A stretch of DNA of 5,243 nt from an uncultured Ruminococcus sp. (GTDB taxonomy: Bacteria; Bacillota; Clostridia; Oscillospirales; Ruminococcaceae). The notes beneath the pieces were generated by a model. The model searched no databases. It was not told the DNA's origin and saw only the letters and a program-made list of their open reading frames with translations. The position numbers and the translations under genes were made by a program. This document shows, piece after piece, positions 1 through 5,243 of this stretch (its first letter is position 1; each line of letters begins with the position of its first letter). The DNA lies in contig CAJKFZ010000195.1 of assembly GCA_905199285.1 (NCBI GenBank), forward strand, positions 1-5,243, in the 5' to 3' direction.

Positions 1-1
1 T

Positions 2-355
2 GAGGACTCAAACAGGGCGATCTATGAAGAAAGTCTGAGGCTTTTTTATGCAGAATCTTTTGCTGAAGCATTGGATAAGGCGAAAAAAATTGCTTTTGAC
101 GAGGAATGGGAATATATAAACGTCTATGCAAGACAAGTAAAATATCGTTTCTATAAAATCGCAAGTGATTATTGGCTGTTTGATGAGCTCAAATTTGAGG
201 ACGGAATAGAGGTGTTTTCGGAGCATTTTGAAATGAAAACTTCTGAAGACGATCCAATCGAAAAACGTTATAACAGTTGCTCTGTACAAGATATGTACAT
301 TATACGGCAAGCTGAATTTAATGGACTATGGATTGATTATGAACCGGAAGATTAA
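2..355 (+). CDS. DUF4288-like protein, 5' end cut by window
   Basis: The frame is open from the first complete codon (base 2) to the TAA at 353-355, giving 117 visible residues with no start codon, so the true start lies before the window. The TTG at 71 is an internal Leu codon, not a start. The visible pattern is an 'YEES..LFYAES..EA..KAKKIA' stretch, then 'EYINVYARQVKYRFYKI', then 'LFDE....DGIEVFS'. This fits my memory of the DUF4288 family: small proteins with an Ala/Lys-rich helix, an aromatic beta segment and a final D-G-x-E-V-[YF]-S motif. The C-terminus continues about 40 residues past that motif and is acidic (ends EPED). The function of the family is unknown to me. No signal peptide or membrane segment is seen in the visible part. 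The gene ends 17 bases before xylB, so it probably shares a transcript with it, but there is no evidence that it acts in xylose metabolism. Family assignment is from pattern only. Confidence 0.65.
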   Translation, partial: EDSNRAIYEESLRLFYAESFAEALDKAKKIAFDEEWEYINVYARQVKYRFYKIASDYWLFDELKFEDGIEVFSEHFEMKTSEDDPIEKRYNSCSVQDMYIIRQAEFNGLWIDYEPED

Positions 356-372
356 TTGAAAGGAATTTAATT

Positions 373-1896
373 ATGTCATACATTATAGGCGTGGACTGCG
401 GTACGAGCGGTACAAAGACAGTCCTTTTTGATGAAAAGGGAGCGGTAATTGCTTCCAAAACAATAGAATATCCCATGTATCAGCCGAAAAACGGCTATGC
501 AGAGCAGAATCCGGCGGATTGGGCAAACGCAATGACAGAAACGATCAAAGCTGTTATGTCTCAGAGCGGAGTTAAAAAGGAGGACGTTAAGGGTATCGGT
601 ATTTCGGGACAAATGCATGGTCTTGTTATGCTTGATAAGAATAATAACGTTCTGCGCAATTCAATTATCTGGTGCGATCAGCGTACAGCCGCTGAGGTTG
701 ACGAGATGAACCGTATTGTCGGATATGAAAAACTTGTGGAGATCACGGCTAATCCTGCACTGACAGGCTGGACTGCCGCAAAAATTCTGTGGGTGAAAAA
801 TAATGAACCCGAGATATACGAAAAGGTCACTCATATTCTTTTGCCAAAGGATTATCTTAGATTTGTGCTTACACACGAATATGCGACTGAGGTTTCCGAT
901 GCTTCCGGAATGCAGCTTCTTGATGTTCCGAACCGCTGTTGGTCGGATGAGCTTCTTTCCGCATTTGAAATCGACAAAAACTGGCTTGGAAAGGTTTATG
1001 AATCATGCGAAGTGACCGGGGTTTTAAGCAGAGAAATGGCTGACACTCTCGGACTTTGCGAGGGAACGATAGTTGTCGGCGGTGCAGGAGACAACGCTGC
1101 GGCAGCCGTTGGTACAGGCGTTGTCGAGGACGGCAAGGCGTTCACCACGATCGGTACATCAGGAGTTGTGTTTGCTCACACTTCAAACATTTCTATCGAC
1201 AAGCTCGGCAGAGTTCACACTTGCTGCGCCGCTGTACCTGGCAGCTGGCACGTTATGGGAGTTACTCAGGGCGCCGGACTTTCGCTGAAATGGTTCAGGG
1301 ACAATTTCTGCATGAGCGAAAAAGAAACCGCAAATCTTATGGGAGTTGATGAATATTACCTTATGGACAAACAGGCAGAGCAAGCTCCTGTCGGAGCGAA
1401 TCGTCTGCTGTATCTGCCATATCTTATGGGAGAAAGAACTCCTCATCTTGATCCGGACGCAAGGGGAGTTTTCTTTGGTTTGTCGGCAATTCATACTCGC
1501 CGCGATATGCTTCGTGCTGTTATGGAGGGGGTAACGTATTCGCTTCGTGACTGCGTTGAGGTTTTCCGTGAAATGAATGTCAGCGTGAGCGACATGACTG
1601 CCTGCGGCGGAGGCGGTTCTTCACCGCTCTGGAGAAGTATGCTTGCCGATCTTTATAATTGCAGTGTTAAAACGACTGCTTCAAAGGAAGGACCTGCGCT
1701 TGGAGCTGCCATTCTTGCGAGTGTTGGTGCAGGACTTTATGACAGTGTTCCTGATGCTTGTGCGGAGATCGTAAGAGCCGATAAAGTTCAAGCTCCGACA
1801 GTGGAAAATGTTTCGGAATATGAGAAATATTATCAGCTTTACCGAGATATTTATCCGGCATTAAAGGAAAATTTCAAAGCTCTTGCAAATATCTGA
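373..1896 (+). CDS. xylB: xylulokinase (FGGY family carbohydrate kinase)
   Basis: Cytoplasmic kinase predicted to phosphorylate D-xylulose with ATP to D-xylulose 5-phosphate, feeding xylose into the pentose phosphate pathway. It has 507 residues, a full length for XylB. Residues 4-15 (IIGVDCGTSGTK) form the N-terminal phosphate-binding loop of the FGGY/actin-like fold. Q80-M81-H82-G83 matches the xylulose-contacting MHG motif of XylB. D240 in GGAGDNAA is the expected catalytic base. Residues 132-144 fit FGGY signature 1 and 365-385 fit FGGY signature 2. C411-GGGGSS (411-417) is the glycine-rich nucleotide-binding segment of the second domain. The ATG at 373 is preceded by AAAGGA (359-364) at good spacing. 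The QMHG motif and overall match favour xylulokinase over glycerol-, glucono- or ribulokinase, although substrate range in this family cannot be fixed from sequence alone. No xylA is in the window. A hairpin terminator follows the stop codon by 12 bases. Confidence 0.93.
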   Translation: MSYIIGVDCGTSGTKTVLFDEKGAVIASKTIEYPMYQPKNGYAEQNPADWANAMTETIKAVMSQSGVKKEDVKGIGISGQMHGLVMLDKNNNVLRNSIIWCDQRTAAEVDEMNRIVGYEKLVEITANPALTGWTAAKILWVKNNEPEIYEKVTHILLPKDYLRFVLTHEYATEVSDASGMQLLDVPNRCWSDELLSAFEIDKNWLGKVYESCEVTGVLSREMADTLGLCEGTIVVGGAGDNAAAAVGTGVVEDGKAFTTIGTSGVVFAHTSNISIDKLGRVHTCCAAVPGSWHVMGVTQGAGLSLKWFRDNFCMSEKETANLMGVDEYYLMDKQAEQAPVGANRLLYLPYLMGERTPHLDPDARGVFFGLSAIHTRRDMLRAVMEGVTYSLRDCVEVFREMNVSVSDMTACGGGGSSPLWRSMLADLYNCSVKTTASKEGPALGAAILASVGAGLYDSVPDACAEIVRADKVQAPTVENVSEYEKYYQLYRDIYPALKENFKALANI

Positions 1897-1908
1897 TAAT
1901 TAGCATAA

Positions 1909-1942
1909 AAAATCCGGCAGATTTTAACTTCTGTCGGATTTT
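1909..1942. terminator. bidirectional Rho-independent terminator after xylB
   Basis: AAAATCCGGCAGA (1909-1921) pairs with TCTGTCGGATTTT (1930-1942) in a 13-bp stem with one G-T wobble and an 8-base loop. On the plus strand the 3' arm ends in TTTT followed by CTT, which suits xylB, whose stop ends at 1896. On the minus strand the arm ends in an uninterrupted run of six T (complement of 1907-1912), an even better terminator tail. It can therefore also stop transcripts arriving from the minus-strand M23 gene after they cross the 1948-2165 element. Confidence 0.85.
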
Positions 1943-1947
1943 CTTAA

Positions 1948-2165
1948 AACCTGTGTTCATAGGAAAGATGTGCGGATTTTCGAGCGCAATTTTGCCGAGG
2001 GCAAGGGTGCGGGTGTCCGATGGACACCTCTGCGAAGCAGAAGCACCAACCGAGACGACAGTCGAGACCCGAAAAAGTGAAATCTGACGTATGGTGAACT
2101 TTTTCAACGCAGACATCGGCAAAATTCGCCGAAAAGACGTGCAAATTATCCTATGAATACAGGTT
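1948..2165. repeat. palindromic MITE-like or structured-RNA element
   Basis: The outer ends are inverted repeats: AACCTGTGTTCATAGGA (1948-1964) against TCCTATGAATACAGGTT (2149-2165), 16 of 17 pairing. After a poorly matched 12-13 bases, a second inverted block follows: 1977-1998 (TTTTCGAGCGCAATTTTGCC then GA) against 2116-2135, which pairs except for two extra bases and one mismatch on the left. The centre holds further hairpins and is GC-rich: 38 of 60 bases in 1981-2040 are G or C, clearly above its surroundings. TTCTTA occurs directly outside on both sides (1941-1946 and 2164-2169), like a target-site duplication. There is no convincing gene or transposase inside. The architecture fits a non-autonomous insertion (MITE-like) or a dispersed repeat that folds as RNA. 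Whether it recurs in the genome cannot be seen from one copy. Confidence 0.7.
1994..2120. ncRNA. candidate multi-hairpin RNA core of the palindromic element
   Basis: GCCGA (1994-1998) pairs with TCGGC (2116-2120), closing a domain. Inside it, GGTGC (2006-2010) pairs with GCACC (2043-2047) around two perfect side-by-side hairpins: GGTGTCC-GAT-GGACACC (2012-2028) and TCTGC-GAA-GCAGA (2029-2041). This makes a three-way junction. A third arm is GAAAAAGT (2071-2078) with ACTTTTTC (2098-2105), 8 bp with a 19-base loop. CGCAGA (2108-2113) could alternatively pair with TCTGCG (2029-2034). Strand is not decided: the stems exist on both strands, but transcription from the M23 gene would read the minus strand. 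I do not recognise a named RNA family. Single-sequence pairing is only suggestive, hence the low confidence. Confidence 0.3.
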
Positions 2166-2166
2166 C

Positions 2167-2985
2167 TTATTCTTTAATGGCTGAAAGCGGATCAACATAA
2201 GCTCCGTTATGCTGGAGTTCAATGTGAAGATGAGGAGCGACTGCGCTTTCAATATCGGCAGTTTGTCCAACAACACCGATGACTGCTCCGCTTGCAACGA
2301 GGTCGCCTTCCTGAACCGATAAATCCGCTCCAAGGCTGCAATACTTTGAAACATAGCCGTTATGATGATTTATCGTAACGCAAACTCCCCATAATTGGTC
2401 GGTATCTATTTTCGTGACCTCTCCCGAAGAAATTGAGAACACTTCTGTTCCGACTTCTGCGGCAAAATCAGTTCCATTATGAGTCTGCCATGAGCCTGTA
2501 GTTTCATTTTTAACAAGTTCGCTGCCGCTGAAAGGGTTGATTATATTGCTCATATCAGAAAGCGGCGGTTTTACGTTTTCAAGCTTTGACGCTCCGTTTG
2601 AAGCCGAGTTTACCTGTGCTGAATTTTCTGTTTCTTCAATATTTTCTGATTCGGCGGGTGGATCGCTTTTTACAATATCAGCCGCCGGAAGAGTTTCAAC
2701 GGAAACAGCAGCGGTAATTGTAGGAGTTGTCGTTACTGCGGCTGCCGTCGTGTGAACCGGAGCGGTCGTCTGAATGGGGATAGTAGTTGTTTTCGGAATA
2801 CCGGTTGTTTTTTTGTCAACAGGAGCTTCGGGAACGGAAATAATATTATCAGCCGTATTTTTGTTATTCAGCTTTTCTCCCTGATCATAGGCAAAAAAAC
2901 AAGCTGAACCAATCATGACTGCACTTATTCCTAAAGCTGCGTAAAAGCCTTTCGAGCCTTTTTTCGTGTTACTTTCTTTTTTCAT
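2167..2985 (-). CDS. membrane-anchored M23/LytM-domain protein, SpoIIQ-like
   Basis: The protein has 272 residues from the ATG at 2985. Residues 1-13 are Lys-rich and cytoplasmic, about 15-33 form one membrane helix (YAALGISAVMIGSACFFAY), and about 60-97 are a Thr/Pro/Ala-rich linker. A Ser/Glu/Asn-rich stretch follows, then an M23 (LytM) domain at about 150-268 outside the membrane. Zinc ligands are visible: H169 and D173 (HNGTD) and the HxH pair H252/H254 (PHLHIEL). The usual Y-x-H-L motif carrying the other catalytic His reads Y215-C-S-L here, so that His is replaced by Ser. This combination (single N-terminal anchor, similar length, zinc site kept, YxSL) resembles SpoIIQ of sporulating Firmicutes, where the domain serves as a partner in the mother cell-forespore channel rather than an efficient hydrolase. 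A general peptidoglycan endopeptidase or a regulatory LytM factor is the alternative. The gene lies downstream of a PBP2-like gene on the same strand but behind a terminator hairpin, and its stop codon abuts the 1948-2165 element. Confidence 0.85.
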   Translation of the reverse strand: MKKESNTKKGSKGFYAALGISAVMIGSACFFAYDQGEKLNNKNTADNIISVPEAPVDKKTTGIPKTTTIPIQTTAPVHTTAAAVTTTPTITAAVSVETLPAADIVKSDPPAESENIEETENSAQVNSASNGASKLENVKPPLSDMSNIINPFSGSELVKNETTGSWQTHNGTDFAAEVGTEVFSISSGEVTKIDTDQLWGVCVTINHHNGYVSKYCSLGADLSVQEGDLVASGAVIGVVGQTADIESAVAPHLHIELQHNGAYVDPLSAIKE

Positions 2986-2993
2986 GCATAACA

Positions 2994-2998
2994 CCTCC
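2994..2998 (-). promoter_or_regulatory. ribosome binding site fixing the M23 gene start
   Basis: Read on the minus strand, GGAGG (2998-2994) lies 8 bases before the ATG at 2985, an ideal spacing. The in-frame GTG at 2994 would add only three residues (M-L-C) and overlaps this site, so it cannot be the start. Another ATG at 2989-2987 is out of frame. The protein therefore begins MKKESNTKK. Confidence 0.85.
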
Positions 2999-3043
2999 GC
3001 TTTTATTATTGACAGAAGAGGTAAATTTATGCGTAAAAATTTT

Positions 3044-3078
3044 CAGAACCTGTCCTTGAACATCAAAGACAGGTTCTG
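3044..3078 (-). terminator. Rho-independent terminator after the PBP gene
   Basis: CAGAACCTGTC (3044-3054) and GACAGGTTCTG (3068-3078) form a perfect 11-bp stem. After one mismatch the stem continues with TTGA (3056-3059) against TCAA (3063-3066), leaving a three-base loop. On the minus strand the hairpin starts 7 bases after the TAA of the penicillin-binding protein gene and is followed by AAAA and then five T (complement of 3035-3039). The T run is slightly displaced from the stem, so termination may be incomplete. That would let some transcripts reach the M23 gene 58 bases further on. Confidence 0.75.
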
Positions 3079-3085
3079 TTGATTA

Positions 3086-5243
3086 TTATTGTTCAGGAGT
3101 GGTATTTCCGGGAACAGGCGGTTCGCCGGTCGTATCAGTCTGAGGCTCGCTGGACGACGTAGTCTGCGGCTCTGTATAGGGAATATCTGTTACCGGAGGA
3201 GCTGTGTATGCCGGAACAGGTTCTGTTACAGGAGCTGCTGAAGTTGTTACGGAGGTTGTTTCCGTTGTAGTTGTGGTTGTTTCAGAAGATGAAGTTGTAG
3301 TTGTTTCACTTGAAGAAGCGTCAGTCGTTTCAATTGCTGGACGAACTTCTTCCGGAAGTGGCTTAACTGTTGGCTCAACTCCGTTAAGTCCGTAACATTC
3401 CTGATATGCCAGGATTATATCACGAATCATATATTTGGAATATTCAGCGCTTTCAACAACTCCGGCAAAAGCAATTTCAGGATTATCAGCAGGAGCAAAT
3501 CCGATGAAGAAAGAGTTTTGCTGTTCAAGGTTTTCTCCGGTCTGAGGAGTACCTGTTTTGATAGCAACGTCGAATCCAAGATCCTGCAGGGAATACTGCA
3601 CAGGCATATTGTGAGAAGCGTCGATCATTCCGGCGATTATCGGATCATAAAGATCATCGTAGCTGAGGTTTATTTTTTCAGCAATAGTCGGTTGAGTTTC
3701 GGAAATAAGCTTGTTAGTACCGTATTCGTGAAGGCTGTCAACAAGATATGGCTGATAACGAACGCCTCTGTTTCCGATAGTGCTTGCTACAACAGCCATC
3801 TGGAGCGGAGTGATACCTGCGTCCTGATTTCCTATACCAGCCTGAATTACATAGCCGACATACCATGGAATACCGTTTTCGGCGAACGTTTCAGGATTAC
3901 AGAGATAACCGGCAGCATCTCCGGTTTCGATTCCTGTGCTTGAGCCAAGACCGTAAAGCTTGGCATATCGAGTAATATTGTCGATTCCAAGAGTTCTTGA
4001 CACCTCGTAGAAATAAATATTGCAGGAAACCTCGATAGCTTTTCTCATGGAAATATCATAATGAGTTCCTGTGCATGAATAAGGAGAGCCATAAAATGTG
4101 TAACCCGGTTCGCATCTTAGAAGAGTATCGGCGGTAACAGCGCCTTCATTGAGCCCGGCGGTTGCCGTTATGGTTTTAAAGGTAGATCCGGGACGGTATA
4201 ATCCCCATGTAGAGCGGTTTAGCAGGGGAGAGTCCTTTGCGTTAAGGAAATAATCGAAGTTTTCGGTGTAATCTTTAAGATTGTAGGTTGGAGCGGTAGC
4301 AAGACCTTTAACGGCTCCGGTTTTACAGTCGATAACAGCAATAGCTCCGCAGTTAGTATCTTTCAGGACGTGCGGCTTAGGGTTTATTGACGGGAAATTT
4401 TTAATGAAATTATCAAGGATATTCTGAAGCTTAAGCTGGAAGTTTCCGTCAACTGTTAGCTTTACAGAAGCTCCGGTAGAGGTATGAGTAATAGTTTTTA
4501 CGTCAACTACTGAGCCGTCATTGATGAGAATTTCTTCTTCACCGTTGATCCCACGAAGTTCTTTTTCCATGGCTGATTCGATTCCGCTTTTTCCGAGGGT
4601 GTCGTCCATGGCATATCCCTGATTTTTAAGATCATCGTATTCTTCGGCGTAAATCGGACCGACTGTTCCGATTTCGTGCGGAAGAATATCACCTCTTACA
4701 ATACTGCGTTCGGAAGCCTCGATAACCTCTATTCCTTTGTAAATGTTGCTAAGCTCTTTCATATCGACAACGGTCTGCGAATCAATATTTTTGGCAAGAG
4801 TCAGATCAATTTCGTATGAAAAGTCCTTTTCCATCATTTCATAACGCATTCCGGCGATGATTCTTTTTTCTTCGTCAGAGTAGCTTTCGTCTATCTCGTA
4901 ATCTTCGATAAGCTTATCTATACAGTTTTCAGCCGATGCGTAGACATTGAGATTGAGATTGGAAATGATCTCAGAAGCATCATTGACCGTGAAAACGTAG
5001 GGTTTATCTTTAGTTATGGGAATACTTTCTTTAAATTCATATCCATGTTCTTTAAGAGCATTATAGATTCCAAGAAGAATTTTATTTCCCTCTTTGAGGT
5101 CATCCGGAAAGAATGCTTTTTTCAGAACAAGATCGCATCTTGCATTGTTTGTAACAAGAATATTTCCGTTGTAATCCATAATTTCGCCACGGGTAGCTTT
5201 TATTTCATGGACGTAAGAGAGTGTTCCGGGAGCATATTGTTCC
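3086..5243 (-). CDS. class B penicillin-binding protein, PBP2/MrdA-like, 5' end cut by window
   Basis: Peptidoglycan D,D-transpeptidase acting outside the membrane, probably with the elongation machinery. The frame is open to the window edge, so the N-terminal membrane anchor and start are missing; 718 residues are visible. The ATG at 5179 is internal: the residues before it (YVHEIKATRGEI) are the classic start of the PBP dimerisation domain (RGxIxDxNGxxLAxN). Numbered from the codon at 5242: RGEI..YNGN 18-27, dimerisation-domain motifs HEIGTVG from 189 and GKSGIE 217-222, then the transpeptidase domain with active-site STFK (353-356), SCN (406-408) and KTGT (562-565). All three catalytic motifs are intact. 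The last ~80 residues are a Thr/Ser/Pro tail, and no PASTA domain is present, which argues against SpoVD. With the anchor the protein would be about 740-770 residues, in the range of clostridial PBP2. FtsI-type function is the main alternative. A terminator follows closely, and the M23 gene is next on the same strand. Confidence 0.9.
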   Translation of the reverse strand, partial: EQYAPGTLSYVHEIKATRGEIMDYNGNILVTNNARCDLVLKKAFFPDDLKEGNKILLGIYNALKEHGYEFKESIPITKDKPYVFTVNDASEIISNLNLNVYASAENCIDKLIEDYEIDESYSDEEKRIIAGMRYEMMEKDFSYEIDLTLAKNIDSQTVVDMKELSNIYKGIEVIEASERSIVRGDILPHEIGTVGPIYAEEYDDLKNQGYAMDDTLGKSGIESAMEKELRGINGEEEILINDGSVVDVKTITHTSTGASVKLTVDGNFQLKLQNILDNFIKNFPSINPKPHVLKDTNCGAIAVIDCKTGAVKGLATAPTYNLKDYTENFDYFLNAKDSPLLNRSTWGLYRPGSTFKTITATAGLNEGAVTADTLLRCEPGYTFYGSPYSCTGTHYDISMRKAIEVSCNIYFYEVSRTLGIDNITRYAKLYGLGSSTGIETGDAAGYLCNPETFAENGIPWYVGYVIQAGIGNQDAGITPLQMAVVASTIGNRGVRYQPYLVDSLHEYGTNKLISETQPTIAEKINLSYDDLYDPIIAGMIDASHNMPVQYSLQDLGFDVAIKTGTPQTGENLEQQNSFFIGFAPADNPEIAFAGVVESAEYSKYMIRDIILAYQECYGLNGVEPTVKPLPEEVRPAIETTDASSSETTTTSSSETTTTTTETTSVTTSAAPVTEPVPAYTAPPVTDIPYTEPQTTSSSEPQTDTTGEPPVPGNTTPEQ
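3254..3316 (-). repeat. Ser/Thr codon repeat in the PBP tail
   Basis: This stretch encodes two tandem SSSETTTT units followed by TTETT, written with ACA/ACT/ACC Thr codons and TCT/TCA/TCC-type Ser codons. It produces a purine/pyrimidine-skewed run rich in GTTGT on the plus strand. Such imperfect trinucleotide runs can change length by slippage in frame. It lies in a non-catalytic extracytoplasmic tail, so length changes should be tolerated. Confidence 0.6.

Larger units (their letters stand above)
1941..2169. repeat. TTCTTA direct repeats flanking the palindromic element
   Basis: TTCTTA is present at 1941-1946, in the tail of the xylB terminator, and again at 2164-2169, overlapping the stop codon of the minus-strand M23 gene. 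A 6-bp direct repeat at both borders of an inverted-repeat element is what target duplication on insertion would leave. The right copy overlaps the last two bases of the terminal inverted repeat (TT), so the exact border is uncertain by a couple of bases. A short, AT-rich match could also be chance. Confidence 0.4.

Noticed and set aside
2006..2047. Cloverleaf-like hairpins resembling part of a tRNA.
   Set aside because: There is no 7-bp acceptor stem, T-loop (TTCRA) or anticodon arm of the right size. It is a three-way junction only.
1874..2144. Two overlapping minus-strand open frames (1874-2122 and 1944-2144), 82 and 66 codons long.
   Set aside because: They lie across the palindromic element and terminator, read its hairpins, lack a good ribosome binding site, and give unlikely protein sequences. 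Such repeats are often mis-annotated as small hypothetical genes.
1948..2165. Retron-type ncRNA or an element bound to a reverse transcriptase or IS200/IS605-like transposase.
   Set aside because: No reverse transcriptase or transposase gene is visible in the window, and the flanking genes are housekeeping. Inverted ends alone are not enough.
3004..3032. Sigma-F-like promoter for the M23 gene: GCATA (3032-3028) and GTCAATAATA (3013-3004) on the minus strand.
   Set aside because: The spacer is 14 rather than the usual 15 bases, the second G of the -10 is missing, and the implied start near 2997 would fall inside the Shine-Dalgarno. It is suggestive given the SpoIIQ resemblance but not supportable.
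3068..3078. ACAGGTTCT shared by the terminator at 3044-3078 and the right end of the element (2159-2167).
   Set aside because: Nine shared bases with different internal sequence and no shared second block. Chance or convergent terminator-like sequence is sufficient.
3236..3316. Short tandem repetition that could suggest a CRISPR or minisatellite array.
   Set aside because: The repeats are trinucleotide-level, in frame with a coding tail, with no spacer/repeat alternation.
3204..3395. Plus-strand open frame opposite the PBP tail, Val-rich.
   Set aside because: It is an antisense shadow of the Thr/Ser codon repeat. There is no ribosome binding site, and the composition is dictated by the opposite strand.

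Overview
The window looks like chromosomal DNA of a gut or rumen Firmicute of the Ruminococcus/Oscillospiraceae type. This is inferred from moderate GC content, AGGA/GGAGG ribosome binding sites, a clostridial-type xylulokinase, and cell-envelope proteins with long Thr/Ser/Pro-rich segments. No species marker is present.

Left part, plus strand (1-1896): the window opens inside a small gene for a DUF4288-like protein whose 5' end is cut off. Only 17 bases separate it from a complete xylB (xylulokinase, FGGY family), so the two are probably co-transcribed. A hairpin terminator at 1909-1942 follows xylB and can work in both directions.

Middle (1897-2166): this is the convergent gap between xylB and the minus-strand genes, and it is not empty. 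Between the terminator and the stop codon of the next gene lies a roughly 218-bp palindromic element (1948-2165). It has near-perfect 17-bp ends, a second inverted-repeat block inside them, a GC-rich core with several hairpins, and a flanking 6-bp direct repeat (TTCTTA). It looks like a non-autonomous, MITE-like insertion or a dispersed structured-RNA repeat, and is the most interesting object in the window.

Right part, minus strand (2167-5243): two envelope genes. Upstream is a class B penicillin-binding protein (PBP2/MrdA-like), complete at its C-terminus but cut at its N-terminus by the window edge. Downstream is a membrane-anchored M23/LytM-domain protein that resembles SpoIIQ: the zinc ligands are present but the second catalytic His is replaced. 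A strong hairpin terminator (3044-3078) separates them. Together they suggest a peptidoglycan synthesis/remodelling or sporulation-linked locus, functionally unrelated to xylB.

Apart from the palindromic element, the window is ordinary housekeeping DNA. I see no defence system, CRISPR array, tRNA, rRNA or complete transposase.
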